DNA of 64,000 bases, taken from positions 1 to 64,000 of the forward strand of contig RWJK01001898.1 in assembly GCA_004335835.1 (NCBI GenBank), read 5' to 3'. The position numbers were made by a program, and so were the translations under genes. The stretch is from Scenedesmus sp. ARA3. Its lineage: Eukaryota; Chlorophyta; Chlorophyceae; Sphaeropleales; Scenedesmaceae. This document shows positions 36,978 to 47,933 of the stretch, piece by piece. Positions within the stretch are counted from its first letter, which is position 1. The number at the start of each line of letters is the position of its first letter. A model generated the notes under the pieces. The model saw only the letters and a program-made list of their open reading frames with translations. It did not search any database and was not told the origin of the DNA.

Positions 36978-37011
<34 letters not shown>

Positions 37012-39084
37012 CAGCATGTTTTTACTGTCAGAGTGACACACCTGGCACACTGCATGCCATGCTGCTGCGCTGGCAGCCGGCAGCCACAGTGCCTGCATTG
37101 TTGGCACTCGTTGGACGCCGTCAGACTCTTTTTTTGGGTCGTAGCACGCTGCACTATCAAAGCAGCAGGCGTTGGAAAGTACAGCAGCATCAGCACCGCC
37201 TAGTGTGACACGCCAGCTTCGAGCGCTCGTGTTGTGGCTTGCAGCTTGATCGCAGTGCGCAACACATTCCAAGGCATACTGCTTGTAAGTTTGTACTCCT
37301 CTACAGCCATCACAATCACTTTGATCCATACGCTTCCTCTGTGGATGTGTTTCAACGCCTCCTGCAGGTACTGGCTGTCTGTTTGTTCCAAGCAGCTGCT
37401 GCCTCTGCTGCATTGACCGGCAGCAATGTTGCCAGCAGGTGGGCACACCAGGGGGGGGGGATACATTACTGCATGCAGGATGCACAATGACAACGCATCG
37501 CTGCAGCAGCAGCAGCAGCAACAGCCAGGCAGCCTGGACCTCGCAGCATGTGGGTGTGTGAGCAGCTGACAGCAGATATCAGCGGCATCATGCAGGCATT
37601 ACAACATTTCTTTGTCAGTGCAACCAGCGGCTGCTTGCTGCACACACCTGTGCACATGTATGTTGATGTTCTGCTCTGTTTGCTGCTGCCACGCTTTGCT
37701 TTTTGTCTGCAGATGGATGAGCCAGCTGCTGCTCTCACTGCTCAGGCATGACAGCTCCCAGCCGTCTTTTATCCAGCAGCAGGCTGCAGCAGTGGCAGAT
37801 CAATGCTGGAGGGGCCTTGCGCTGAAGCACAGCAGCTGGCGATGCATTGTGTCTTGCATGCTGGCTTGCAAGCTAGATGTGCAGGGCCTGCTGCAGCAGC
37901 TGCAGCGGTGCTTTGTGGATGCAGCTGCATCAGCGCAAGGGCTGGATAGGCTATGTGGGGTGCTGACGGCGCTGCGAGAGTGCAGCAGCAGCTGCAGGGA
38001 AGCAGTGCATGAGATGGTAAGTGGTGCTGCTCCTGCCTCTGCTCTTCCTCTATTGTTGTTGTGTTGTCAAGCACTGTTTTCAACTCCTCACAGTGACGCA
38101 ATGTTCATCACCTTCAATGTCCAGTCAGCTTGCAGCAGCATGATGTGTCAATACCAAGCCCATGCGACCTACCAGCTGGCATTCATCCTTCTCAGTCCGC
38201 CGCCATGCTGCTTCTGCTGTTGCACGCGGCAGCTCTCAGCTGCAGTAACAAGTGCCCTGAGCCAAGCCAGCCAGGCAACCCTGCTGCCACCCCTGCTGGT
38301 GCTGCAGCGCCTGCTGCATGGCAGTACAGACTACAGCAAAGTGCTGGAAGCTGCAGCAGTGCAGGCCCTTGGACCAGACAGTCCCAACAGTGAGTGGGCG
38401 GCACCTGTCGGTGCGCTGCAGCGTCCGCACCATATCTGTGTTGGTAAATTGTCGACTCCCGCAGCTTCATGCACAGGTACAGCCTTGCTGCAGAATGATC
38501 AGCCATGCACATGCACAGCCATTCACATGCAAAACCAGACCTGGGCCACATGCGCCTCACATGACAGCCGCACAAGCTCGGCTCCACCCACTTCTGCTGC
38601 TGCTGCTGCTGTGCCCTGCAGGCGGTGCTGCGTGGTGCTGCTTGCGGGAGGTGCTCATGCTGCACCTTCAGCTGCCTCACGCTGACCAGGCGCTGCTGCA
38701 GGTGTGCAGGCACTTTGTTGTCACTTTCACTCTGCAAATTTACCAGCATTTATAATGATACGATTATCCGCACATAAAACATTGATCTTGCATCTGCAAA
38801 TCACTGCTCAGGGTTGTACAAAGAGGAGGCTACAGCGTTCCTACATACAATGTCTATATCAGTATGCAAGCAATCCTGCCCGTGCTTTCATCTAACCTGC
38901 CTTTGTAGTGCTCTTCCAAAACTTTCAAACATGTCACATGCTGCGCCTGAGGTGTTGGCCTGTGCTTTTGAAGTGCAGGACCATGTGCAGCTGCTGGAGC
39001 AGCTGAAGAAGTCTGTGTCAGCAGCAGTGCAGCACAGTGTCGTTGACACCCTGGGCACTTTGGAAGGTGCAGCCCATCAGCTCA

Positions 39085-39115
<31 letters not shown>

Positions 39116-40500
39116 CGGCACGAGCTCGAGCATGTAAGGCTGCCACGGCTTTGCTCTGTTGGCCATGTTTACAGTATCGCGCTGTTCGTGCATGTTGCGT
39201 CTGAGCAAAGCCATATCACCCGGTCAGTGATCTGCTCAGGTGCAGCAACATGTGCAGACATCTTGTGCTGTGTGCTACTGCCAGCTGCTCAGCCGCAGCG
39301 CATTGCTGCTGCCATACGTCCGCTTCTGGCGGCTGCTGCCGTCGCCACTGCTGCTGCTACCTCTTATCTCTTGCTGCGGCTGCCGCTGTTGTTGCTGCTG
39401 CTGCCTCTCATTACGCGCGACTGCTGCTGCTGCTGCTGCCGCAGCCCGCCCCTCAGCGCCGGCACCCTCTCCACCCTGGAGCAGTTTGGGCAGCAGGCGC
39501 GCATCAACGGCAGGCTCCAACTCAGCGATAATCACGCCCGCAGCTGGGGCTCAGCCATTCAGCGCAGGTACTTGCCCGAGATGTGCGACGCAATCAGCCT
39601 GAATGTGCCAGGCAGCGCTGCGGAGGCGAGGCTGCGCTGGGAGTTCCTCATGGTGCGTGGTTGTGGTGTGTGTTTCTTGTTGCAGAGCTGCGTGGATGCG
39701 GCTGTGTATGCTGATGATGTGTGCAGGATGGTGCATATGGCTGCTTGTGTTTGGTTGCGCGGCTGCGCTGGGAGTCCTTATGGTGTGAGGGCTGCAGCTG
39801 CAGCGAGTGCAGCAGTGCATCCCGCTGCACATGCGGAGAATGCAAGCAGAGTGGTCCATAATTTGTGTATGTGAAGAGGTGGTAGCCAGAACCAGCTGGG
39901 AAACAGATACTGCAGCTTCATCAGCGAGTGTGAGACCTCACCGCAGCACCCGCGCTGCCGCTGCCGCATGGCGTTTGCGGCTGCCTTTTGAATCCAGTGC
40001 TGACCGACTGCTTGCAGGCGCTTCAAGACTGTAGCCTGTGCTCGACTGTCCAGGTGCAGCAGCTGGTGCAGACGTGTGCAGCATGCGGCTTGGACCTCAA
40101 TGAAGGCAGTGCTGCCGCGGCACGCCAGGCTGCAGCAGCAGCAGCAGACCCTGTTAACATACTACAGCAGCTGCTGGACAGGTGAGCCGTCCTTTAATGT
40201 AGCTGCCGTTTATCTGGCCGTCATAAGACATGTGCGACAGGCGCTTCTTTCATTGCGACGATCCGCTGCAGCTTGCAGGCATGCTGTCAACTGGGGCAGC
40301 GTCATGCACCTAGATTGTTGCCATACGCAAGCAGGCACCAATGCGTTTCACTGTATGTTGTGCTGCTGCTGCTGCTGCTGCTGCTGCGGCTGCTGCGTGT
40401 TATGCTGTGTGCAGGTTGCCAGGTGCTGTAGCTGCGCAGCGGCCGCAGGCAGTGCAAGGCCTGCTGCGACGCATCTCTGAGCAGCTAAAGCAGATTATAC

Positions 40501-40542
<42 letters not shown>

Positions 40543-41375
40543 GCAATACAGGTCCCCCTGTGAAGAGGCAGCGCTTGGACTCTGATACAGGCGCTGCAGT
40601 TGGCCCTGGGGCCTGGCAGCAGCAGCAACCACAGCAGGCCAATGTGCAGTCAACGGAGCTGCAGCAGCAGCAGCCAGCAGCAGCGGCGCGAGAGCTGTAT
40701 CAACAGCTAGCCGGCATGCTGCTAACTGCACACGACGCTGCACTGCAGCAGCACCAGGTTGGCGTGGAGCTGGAGTGGCGGTTGGGGTTCCTGCAGCTGC
40801 TGCAGCAGGCTACGGAGCTGCATGCGCCGCTGCTGCAGCTGCTGCAGGCTAGCATGGCGGGCATGCGTGGCGAGTATGATCCTCAGCAGGTGCGGATGGG
40901 CTGTATGAGTTTGCCGTGTTGTGGTTTGCTGCTCCTGCCTTTCTTGTTCGTGTACCAGAATCATCCCTTGCTTCTGCTGCACTCGTCCTTAGAGGGCTTT
41001 ACTGGCACGCATGAGGCTCTTGTCTGTGTTCACGGCATGGCCTGCTGCATTCCCCCGGCTTTTTCTCATGACAAGCACGTGCGGCCTATGGCAATGTTGA
41101 TGTTGCTTCATCGCTATCATGTGGATAAACATCAATGTATTGACTAAACAACGGCACCACCTTGCTGCATGCGTGTGGCTGCTCAGGTGGCAGCCAGAGG
41201 CCGGCTGACAGCGCTAATGGCAGCAATGCAGCCCAGCCAGCTGCTGCTGCTGCAGCCGCACTCAGAGCCCCCACTGGTGCAGCAGGAGGCAGCAGCCCCT
41301 GTGTACAGCTGGAGCATTGATGCCTCCGCCTTGCTACTAGATTCAGCCCAAACAGCTGCAGACGCAGCTTCAGCA

Positions 41376-41416
<41 letters not shown>

Positions 41417-42602
41417 GTTTGGTGCTGCATTGGGTGCCAGCCGGCAGCTGTGTGGGTGTGAGGTGGTGCAGCAGCTGCTGAGCGGGGTGTGCCTGAGCAC
41501 TGCCAGCCAGGTGTGCTGCGCAGTGTCATTTTGGGCGGGCTATGTGTGTGAGGTGCGACACCTGGGGCGCTGGTGTGCAGGTGAGGCACAAGGCAGCGCA
41601 GTGCATGTCACATGAGCCTTTGCGGTTACTGTATGATTTTGTCCTTGTGCATGAATGTACGGGATGTGCGCAGAGTGCTTGAAGTGCGACTGCAAAGCTT
41701 GCGCATGCAAATTTTTGCCCACACCACACAGAATGGGTGCTGCCTCAGCATGACATAAACCGCCTCATGCTTGAGTCATTACTGTCAGCTGTTGGTTCAT
41801 GATAGACTTGAAGCAGGCAGTCACGAGCAGTGACATGACGCGCAACATAACATATACACTCTTCCCTACGGACGATGCCCCGCGAACTTTTTGCGGGCTT
41901 GCGTCCCCCGTTCGTTGCTGCCGTGTGCTTTGCAGGTCCGTATGGCCCATTTCAAAGGGAGCGGCTATCAAGCGCCAGCACTGGCGCCGGCAGCGGCAGC
42001 AGCAGCTGCGCAGCAGGTGCTGCTGATGCTGCTGGCAAGCACAACAACAGCAGCAGCAGCAGCAGGATGCTGGGCTACCTTCCCCGGCAGATGCCTGCGC
42101 TGCTGCGTGTGCTGGGGCAGAGGCTGGATGACGCGCTTGTAGCAGAGGGGCTAGATCAGCACGATGCAGCCGTCCTGCATGAATGCTTGCAGGTAGGTGT
42201 GTGGCTTGGGGGGTTGTCTCACTACAGGCAGTGCCCTCTTTAGTGCTGATTGCTATTGTCGAGGTGCAGCACATGCCGGGCTGGTGATGTGCAAACTCAG
42301 CAAGCTATGTTTGCAGTCAATGCGCTACAGCAGACAGCCGAGACACAGAGCACTTTAATGTGGGCTGGCATTCACCAGCAGCTGTGCTTCCGGCACTGCC
42401 TCCATGATGTATCTGTGGCTTGCACATGTGAGCAGCATAGGCCAGCACACTTCGATCCTCACAATCATGCAATGCCTTTTTTTCTGGTCACTTTGTAGAA
42501 AGGCAGATGTGCCTTGCCTGCCTGTGCCTGCAGGTGTGCAGCAAGACGCTGGAGAAGAGCAAACCCATGAAGTGGCTTGTGCAGCAGTGCGGGGTGGCAT
42601 AG
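36091..42602 (+). CDS. Large (~1050-residue) helical-repeat-like protein, identity unknown
   Basis: Sixteen exons: 36091-36197, 36323-36452, 36640-36957, 37245-37367, 37566-37657, 37713-38016, 38233-38389, 38622-38701, 38812-38861, 38909-39133, 39445-39652, 40018-40181, 40415-40889, 41187-41580, 41936-42192, 42534-42602. All phases agree across 15 introns, which is the main evidence that this is one gene. The product is almost wholly Leu/Gln/Ala-rich helix without membrane segments, as in HEAT-like or alpha-solenoid proteins. Recognisable stretches include RRHFVRGLQIGLQQ, LREVLMLHLQLPHADQALLQ and LPRQMPALLRVLGQRLDDAL. A basic PPVKRQRLD in exon 13 is a plausible nuclear signal. I compared it from memory with FANCD2, FANCI and CNOT1 and could not make a convincing match. 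Exons 5, 9 and the donor of 14 are the least certain. Exon 11 has a short echo at 39754-39785. Confidence 0.68.
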
Positions 42603-43278
42603 ACCTACATTTGGCATAGTTCCTCGCAATCTATGATACAGTCCCTGCATGTTGAAGCAGTACATTTTGTCACAAGACGCAGTGCAGCTGTAGACATGCA
42701 TAGCTCCTGCCCGGTGATCCAGCCTGGCAGGCTGGGTGCAGGATCAGCAGCAGCGGGTGCAAGGCGCATGCTGACTCATAATTTTCATCTGTGATCGCTT
42801 TGTTGCTGTAATGCGGAAGGAGCCATGTAGCCAGCTGTCATCGCTGTCCCTGATGCTGTCAAGTTCTGGTTACACTGTGTGACGCCAGAGAGCGCTTATG
42901 ATTCAAACGTTGCAGGTCCGCGCGACCTTCACATACACCCTCCAACCATCATCAACACAGTTCAAACTTCAAAGGCGACCGCGCGGGCCTGTACTGCATA
43001 TATTGGGCGGAAAAAACCCTAGCCCTGCCGGAAGTTAGATGCGGCATTAGATGGGGTGCGCAAACGCCCTGTGAAGGTCAGCGCTGTGCTGTTAGCCAAT
43101 GAACTGCACAACAAAGCGGGCAAAACACACGCCACCAATCCTCTACCACTACTACGCACACTGGCACTGCCAGGCGAACAGCGGCATCTACGCGAGCGGT
43201 GGCACCGCTCTTAGGACGCACTTAATAGTTTTTTGCTTTGATCGAGTTGAGCTTATCAAAATCAGGCACAGCTTAAGC
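42603..43278. other. Intergenic region upstream of the kinase gene
   Basis: No gene seen. It should contain the kinase promoter and the preceding gene's 3' UTR. Confidence 0.45.
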
Positions 43279-45802
43279 ATGGGAGCCTGCTTGTCGTGCG
43301 GAAGCCACAGAGAGGTGGCACCTGCACCTGAAGTCCCGCACCGAGCTGGGCACAGCGTGTTTGGCAAGGAGACCGAAGATGTACATGCAGTGTAAGCTGC
43401 AGCCCGCTTGCTGGTACCTGCATGGCTGCTTAGCAGGCACAGCTTGCAGGATCATGCGCAGGGGCAGGGCCAGTGAAGAGCAGCCTGCTGCATCCAATGC
43501 AATGCTGCGTTGACAGAGGATGCAGAGGCCAGTCTGGTGCTACGCCTTAGACCACCACTGCAGAATGCATTTACATTTGACGTGTGAAGCCTGAAGTGAG
43601 GTTGTGCAATCACACATGCCACCAGTTCTAGTGCACAAAGCTGCCCTAACGCATCAGCCCGTTGGATGTGCTGCATGTCTTCTGCTGCTGACTTGCTGCA
43701 GCTACGAATTTGGCAAGTTTCTGGGCAGGGGCCGCTTTGGAAGCACCCGCCTTGTCACTAACACAGCCACAGGCGAGCAGCTGGCCTGCAAGTCCATTGC
43801 CAAGCACAAGCTGCTAAAAGAGCAGGAGCTGCTGCAGGAAATTCAGATCATGCAGCACCTTGCAGGACACCCCAATGTGGTGCAGCTGCGCAGTGTGCAT
43901 GAAGATGCGGCCAGTGTGTACCTGGTGATGGAGCTGTGCAGAGGAGGAGAGCTGGCTGATGTCATCCTGCAGCGCAAGCAGCAGTTTGCAGAGAGCGAGG
44001 CAGCAGCAATCATGCGGACGATCGCTGAGGTAAGCTCAGAGGTCTGAATGAGACGCCGTGGCGTGAGTGTGGCAAGTGTTGGAGGTGGACCGCTTTGCAC
44101 TTGGATTATCGCAGCTGGAGTGCATGTTGTTCTTGCACTGCCTGGTGTACTGCATAAAGCACAGCGCATTGTGCTGCACAACACACTGCATGATGTACTG
44201 CGAATTGTACTGCGATGTACTGCACTGCAACTCATACTGCATTGCATGATGTACTGCAGGCTGTCGCACACTGCCACGCCAGCAGTGTCGTCCACAGGGA
44301 CATCAAGCCCGAGAACTTCCTGCTCCTCAACAGCAGCGAGCCGGCAGCGCTGCAGCTGGCAGACTTTGGGCTGTCTGCCTTTGTCAGTGAGGGGCAGCGC
44401 CTCAGTGACGTGGTGGGCTCGGATTACTACATGGCTCCCGAGGTAGGTGCAGGCGCTGATGATGCCACACAACACCTTCATTGATGAAAATTGAGCTGAC
44501 TGTTGCTTGTCCCATTGCACGCTTTTAGCTAACATGCTAATGGGATTACTGTTCTTGGATGCCAGCGCCTCAGTGATGTGGTGGGCTCTGATTACTACAT
44601 GGCTCCTGAGATAGGCAGCAGCATTCTCGACTCAGGAGAGGAGCTAGATTGTGCCACAGCTTGCTATTTATCTGAGAGGAACTCAGTGATGTGGTGGTCT
44701 CAGATTACCACATGGCTCCAGAGGCAGGTGCAGGCACTGATGATGCCAGACAACACCCCTCCTGATGCAAATGAGCTCACTGACCGTCCCATTGCATGCT
44801 GTAAGCATTTGAAATGCTGATAAAATTATTGTGCTTGGATGCCAGCGCCTTAGTGACGTGGTGGGCTCAGACTACTGCATGGCCCCAGAGGTAGGCAACA
44901 GCAATTTCGACGCAGGAGAGGAGCTTGGTTGGTGCCACAGCATGATATTAATTACCTGAGAGGGGCTAGGAACATCTCTCTGGCCGCGCGCTCGCGGATT
45001 GAGAGATGGATTGTCTTGTAAGCCTGGCCACAGAGATGTCGATGCTGCTCTCTCAACCCTACCCCCAACAGTGCGCTACCGCTGACCACTCTGGCCATTG
45101 GTGCACCACCCTGCTGCAGGTGCATGCCCGCAGCTATGGCCGTGAGGCAGATATGTGGAGCTGCGGCGTCATTTTGTACCTGCTGCTGAGCGGCTCGCTG
45201 CCATTCATTGGCGCTACACAGCAGGAGGTCAAGGAGGCTTTGAGAGAGGGCGAGTATGAGCTGGAGAGAGGAGTGTGGAAGGATGTGTCTGAACATGCCA
45301 AGGTGCGGAAAAAACGAGGCGGTTGGTTGGCACACAGCATGAGATGGAGCGCCCTGAAGATGCACCACTCAGCTTTGCCGTCAGACTTTGGGGGCCTACT
45401 GATGAGGCAGCATGTGAGGTGATGTTGAGAGGGGAAGTGTGCCGCAAAATATGTGTGCCAAGTAGGAGGTGCAGCGTGCACATGTCCAGACAGGCCAGCT
45501 AGTTGGCGCTGTGATCTGTCTGCACTGCAGCTGCTGCTGCTGCCTCTGATTCTGGAGATGTGTGTGAGGATGCTTGCGCGCAACCTCGCCTCAACAGCCA
45601 AGCAAGCAGCAAAGGCAGTCTGGCACACTTCTGATGTTGACTTACAGCCTGTACATGCGCCCTGCGCTGCTTGCAGGACTGCGTGCGCCGCATGCTGCAT
45701 GTCGATCCTGCGCAGCGTGCTACAGCGCAGGAGGTGCTGAGCCATCCCTGGCTGCAAGGCATGGCACGGCAACAGTCAGCAGACTGCTGGGTCTCTGTGT
45801 GA
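43279..45802 (+). CDS. N-myristoylated CDPK/CRK-like Ser/Thr protein kinase
   Basis: Five exons: 43279-43391, 43702-44029, 44260-44442, 45120-45302, 45677-45802. The model has 310 residues. MGACLSC fits N-myristoylation at Gly2 with nearby palmitoylatable Cys, so membrane attachment is likely. The kinase domain covers about residues 38-297: glycine loop FLGRGRFGSTRLV, Lys in LACKSI, VVHRDIKPENFLLL, DFGLSAFVSEGQ, DVVGSDYYMAPE, WSCGVILYLLLSGSLPF and the closing DPAQRATAQEVLSHPWL. The activation segment is that of calcium-dependent kinases. No EF-hands are present in this model, which ends about 13 residues after HPWL. An exon-like segment at 46470-46521 (RRAPKPLANRLAVSTQ) looks like the start of a CDPK autoinhibitory junction. 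The gene may thus continue through the assembly gap. Intron 3 holds three echoes of the activation-segment exon. Confidence 0.86.
44561..44895 (+). pseudogene. Three exon echoes of the kinase activation-segment exon
   Basis: Copies at about 44561-44613, 44675-44728 and 44843-44895 repeat the codons for QRLSDVVGSDYYMAPE and the donor edge of exon 3 (44260-44442). Changes include Tyr to His and Tyr to Cys. They lie in intron 3 at about 115-170 base spacing, with repeated intron text (GATGATGCC, GAGGAGCTTG-like) between them. None retains the DFG part. Confidence 0.85.
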
Positions 45803-45865
45803 CACGTCCCACACCTGTGTGGTGGCCACACTACCAATGGCCTGCATAGCGCACCGAAACGCATG

Positions 45866-45951
45866 CAGCACTTGCGCAGCTGCTGAGCCACCCCTGGCTC
45901 CCAGCTGCAGGTGGCCAGCAGTCAGCAGCAGACTGCTGGGTGGTGGTGTGA
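45866..45951 (+). pseudogene. Echo of the end of the last kinase exon
   Basis: 45866-45900 resembles the LSHPWL codons, and 45918-45951 resembles SADCWVSV plus the stop of exon 5. It sits just before the minisatellite. Confidence 0.75.
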
Positions 45952-46190
45952 CCAGGGTGTGGTGGTGTGACCAGGGTGTGGTGGTGTGACCAGGGTGTGG
46001 TGGTGTGACCAGGGTGTGGTGGTGTGACCAGGGTGTGGTGGTGTGACCAGGGTGTGGTGGTGTGACCAGGGTGTGGTGGTGTGACCAGGGTGTGGTGGTG
46101 TGACCAGGGTGTGGTGGTGTGACCAGGGTGTGGTGGTGTGACCAGGGTGTGGTGGTGTGACCAGGGTGTGGTGGTGTGACCAGGGTGTGG
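45943..46190. repeat. 19-bp minisatellite, about 13 tandem copies
   Basis: The unit TGGTGGTGTGACCAGGGTG repeats with near-perfect identity. The first unit is continuous with the echo of the kinase stop region (GACTGCTGGGTGGTGGTGTGACC), which suggests the array grew from it. Long open frames across it on the minus strand (Thr-Pro-His repeats) are artefacts of a period of 19 having no stop. Confidence 0.95.
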
Positions 46191-46469
46191 TGGTCACACT
46201 GGCTTTGGTTACACTGGCGATGGCAGGACTGTCGTGCTGCGTTGGGAGTGCAGCAAATTGGCGACCAGCGACAGCCAGCCACCACGTAATGAAGGTCGTG
46301 CCAGCAGCAGTAGGACCAGGAGAAAGCAGCCTGCTAAGTAGCAGCAGTCAGCTCAGGCGGCAGCAGCCTGCCACGCAGCAGCAGCCTGCCGGGCAACAGC
46401 TGCATGCTGAGGCGGCCTCAGGCAGCTGCTGAAGCGGCCTCAAACAGCAGCTGATTGTTGGTGCCTGCA

Positions 46470-46521
46470 GAGAAGAGCACCCAAGCCACTGGCAAACCGC
46501 CTGGCTGTCAGCACACAGGTG
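46470..46521 (+). CDS. Possible further exon of the kinase, before the gap
   Basis: After a CCTGCAG acceptor there is a 16-codon open segment ending in a GTGAGC donor. It encodes RRAPKPLANRLAVSTQ. The A-P-x-P-L pattern recalls the junction after CDPK kinase domains. Joining it requires exon 5 of the kinase to end at a donor before its stop (GTCTCT|GTGTGA, phase 0). The downstream exons would be in or beyond the run of N. Confidence 0.35.
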
Positions 46522-46718
46522 AGCTGCGCTGGGCATGCGATCGCGATAAGTCGTGCGCAGTCACGCATTCATGTTAATGCAGACTGTTGGGCTTGATTAC
46601 GGTGCTGCACCAGTTGTACAGCAAAATTGTTGTGTTGCATGCCTAGGCCTGGTGCATCCTGCTGGAACAATGTGCTTAGAGCATCACCAGCTCTGAAAAG
46701 AGCAGCAGTGTTGAAAGC

Positions 46719-46739
46719 AATACAATACAATACAATACA
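46719..46739. repeat. ATACA pentanucleotide microsatellite
   Basis: Four units of AATAC/ATACA in tandem just before the assembly gap. Confidence 0.8.
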
Positions 46740-46779
46740 CTTTCGGGACTGAACCCGACCCCAGGCACTAGCCCAGCGA

Positions 46780-46829
46780 NNNNNNNNNNNNNNNNNNNNN
46801 NNNNNNNNNNNNNNNNNNNNNNNNNNNNN
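46780..46829. other. Assembly gap, 50 N
   Basis: A run of exactly 50 N. The true length of missing sequence is unknown. Sequence on the right may not be contiguous with the kinase locus on the left. Confidence 0.98.
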
Positions 46830-47933
46830 CTGGCAGCACCTGGCAGCGCCTCCTTGCGCCTCCTGCTGCAAGCTGCTCCCATGTAATGTGCGTCAGGGAC
46901 CATACAAACGTCGTATACTACTTTCGAGACATCAGACTAGCAGCTGGACGCACACAGGCCGCTGGTTGCGAACTGACTGCGCCTGTGGTGGGTCTCAAGT
47001 GGCTGCGACCTTTTGACAAAGTACAGATTTGCCGCCCAGTGATTAAGGAACACAAATTGCAACATTTAGACGCCCATGCTTGGCCCACAGAAGTTGACAG
47101 GCAATTTGAGTTCTGTTACGTGTCAGGGCAGAGGTTAAACGATGACTGAGTGATCAGCTACTAAGGTAAGTTTAAATTTTACATAGTATTTTCTTGAAGT
47201 CAAGTAATAGCAGCTATACGCTGCCGGCAGTGCACTGAGGCGATCTACTTCACTTGTTCCAATCAAGTCCACTCTGCGATCATCAACGTTCTTGCAGTAG
47301 CTTTATCATTAAACGCAACTTGATTTCTGTTGTTTGGTCAGTGAACAGGAGGCCGATGTCACTGTCGGGGGTCAAGGGTGTCCATGGGTGACCACCTGCT
47401 GGTTTGGGGTCATGAGCATGCCCTAGCGCAGGTTCTGCCACACCACATCATGTTTTCAATCTACAAAAACCATTTATGAGACAGCGCAAGCCGTTCAAGC
47501 TACTCGCCCTCACAGTCATCCACAGCAGGTGCTGTGGATGGCCCAAACACCCCCCACTGGACAGTGAGTGGACTGTCTGTGGATCAGCCTTTGTCACAGT
47601 GACCGGCTGTTCTCACCGGCACTTGAAATGTTTCATTAATGCGGCGTCGTGTGATGCCATTGACTATTGAAAGGTATTGCTTCAAGGTTTATATATAATG
47701 TAATAGATTATTACGGCTTGTAGATGACGCAGAGGCGGACCTGGCGTTCCCAAGCAGCGTTCGCCACTAGGCGTAACGTATCGTGCGTTCCGAACGCGTT
47801 CTGAACGTTCGCCAAAATGCCAAGTCCGCGTATCGTGCAACCTGCCTCGAGCTCTACCCAGCGCTCGCCAACTGACCCACACAACGACCGAAACGCGGCG
47901 AACAACGCCCCATGCCAACAGCGTTCTCCTCAC
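46830..47933. other. Region after the gap, non-coding or mobile-element debris
   Basis: An 87-codon plus-strand frame at 46886-47149 and a 64-codon frame at 47476-47670 have no recognisable motif. A perfect 11-base-arm palindrome lies at 47517-47540. Around 47745-47830 the motif CGTTCGCC/GGCGAACG recurs with GAACGCGTTC, unlike the surrounding CAG-rich sequence. The missing C-terminal exon of the DIL gene would be expected here on the minus strand but was not found. Confidence 0.4.
47517..47540. repeat. Perfect inverted repeat, 11-base arms
   Basis: CATCCACAGCA and its reverse complement are separated by GG. It could fold into a hairpin in RNA or be a mobile-element end. A related GTCCACTCACTGTCC stretch follows. 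Confidence 0.8.

Noticed and set aside
41936..42142. Alternative frame of the helical-protein exon 15 (VRMAHFKGSGYQ...)
   Set aside because: It runs into Cys/Trp-rich noise and a stop; the other frame stays helical to the donor and fits if exon 14 ends at 41580.
36091..42602. Assignment of the large helical gene to FANCD2, FANCI or CNOT1
   Set aside because: Remembered conserved blocks of these families could not be aligned to the model; no name was given.
45776..46285. Minus-strand protein of Thr-Pro-His repeats across the minisatellite
   Set aside because: It is an artefact of a stop-free 19-bp period; no start, no homologous motif, and codon phase rotates through the unit.
46886..47149. 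87-codon plus-strand frame after the gap, considered as transposase remnant
   Set aside because: No catalytic or DNA-binding motif was recognised and it is too short to assign; left as unresolved debris.
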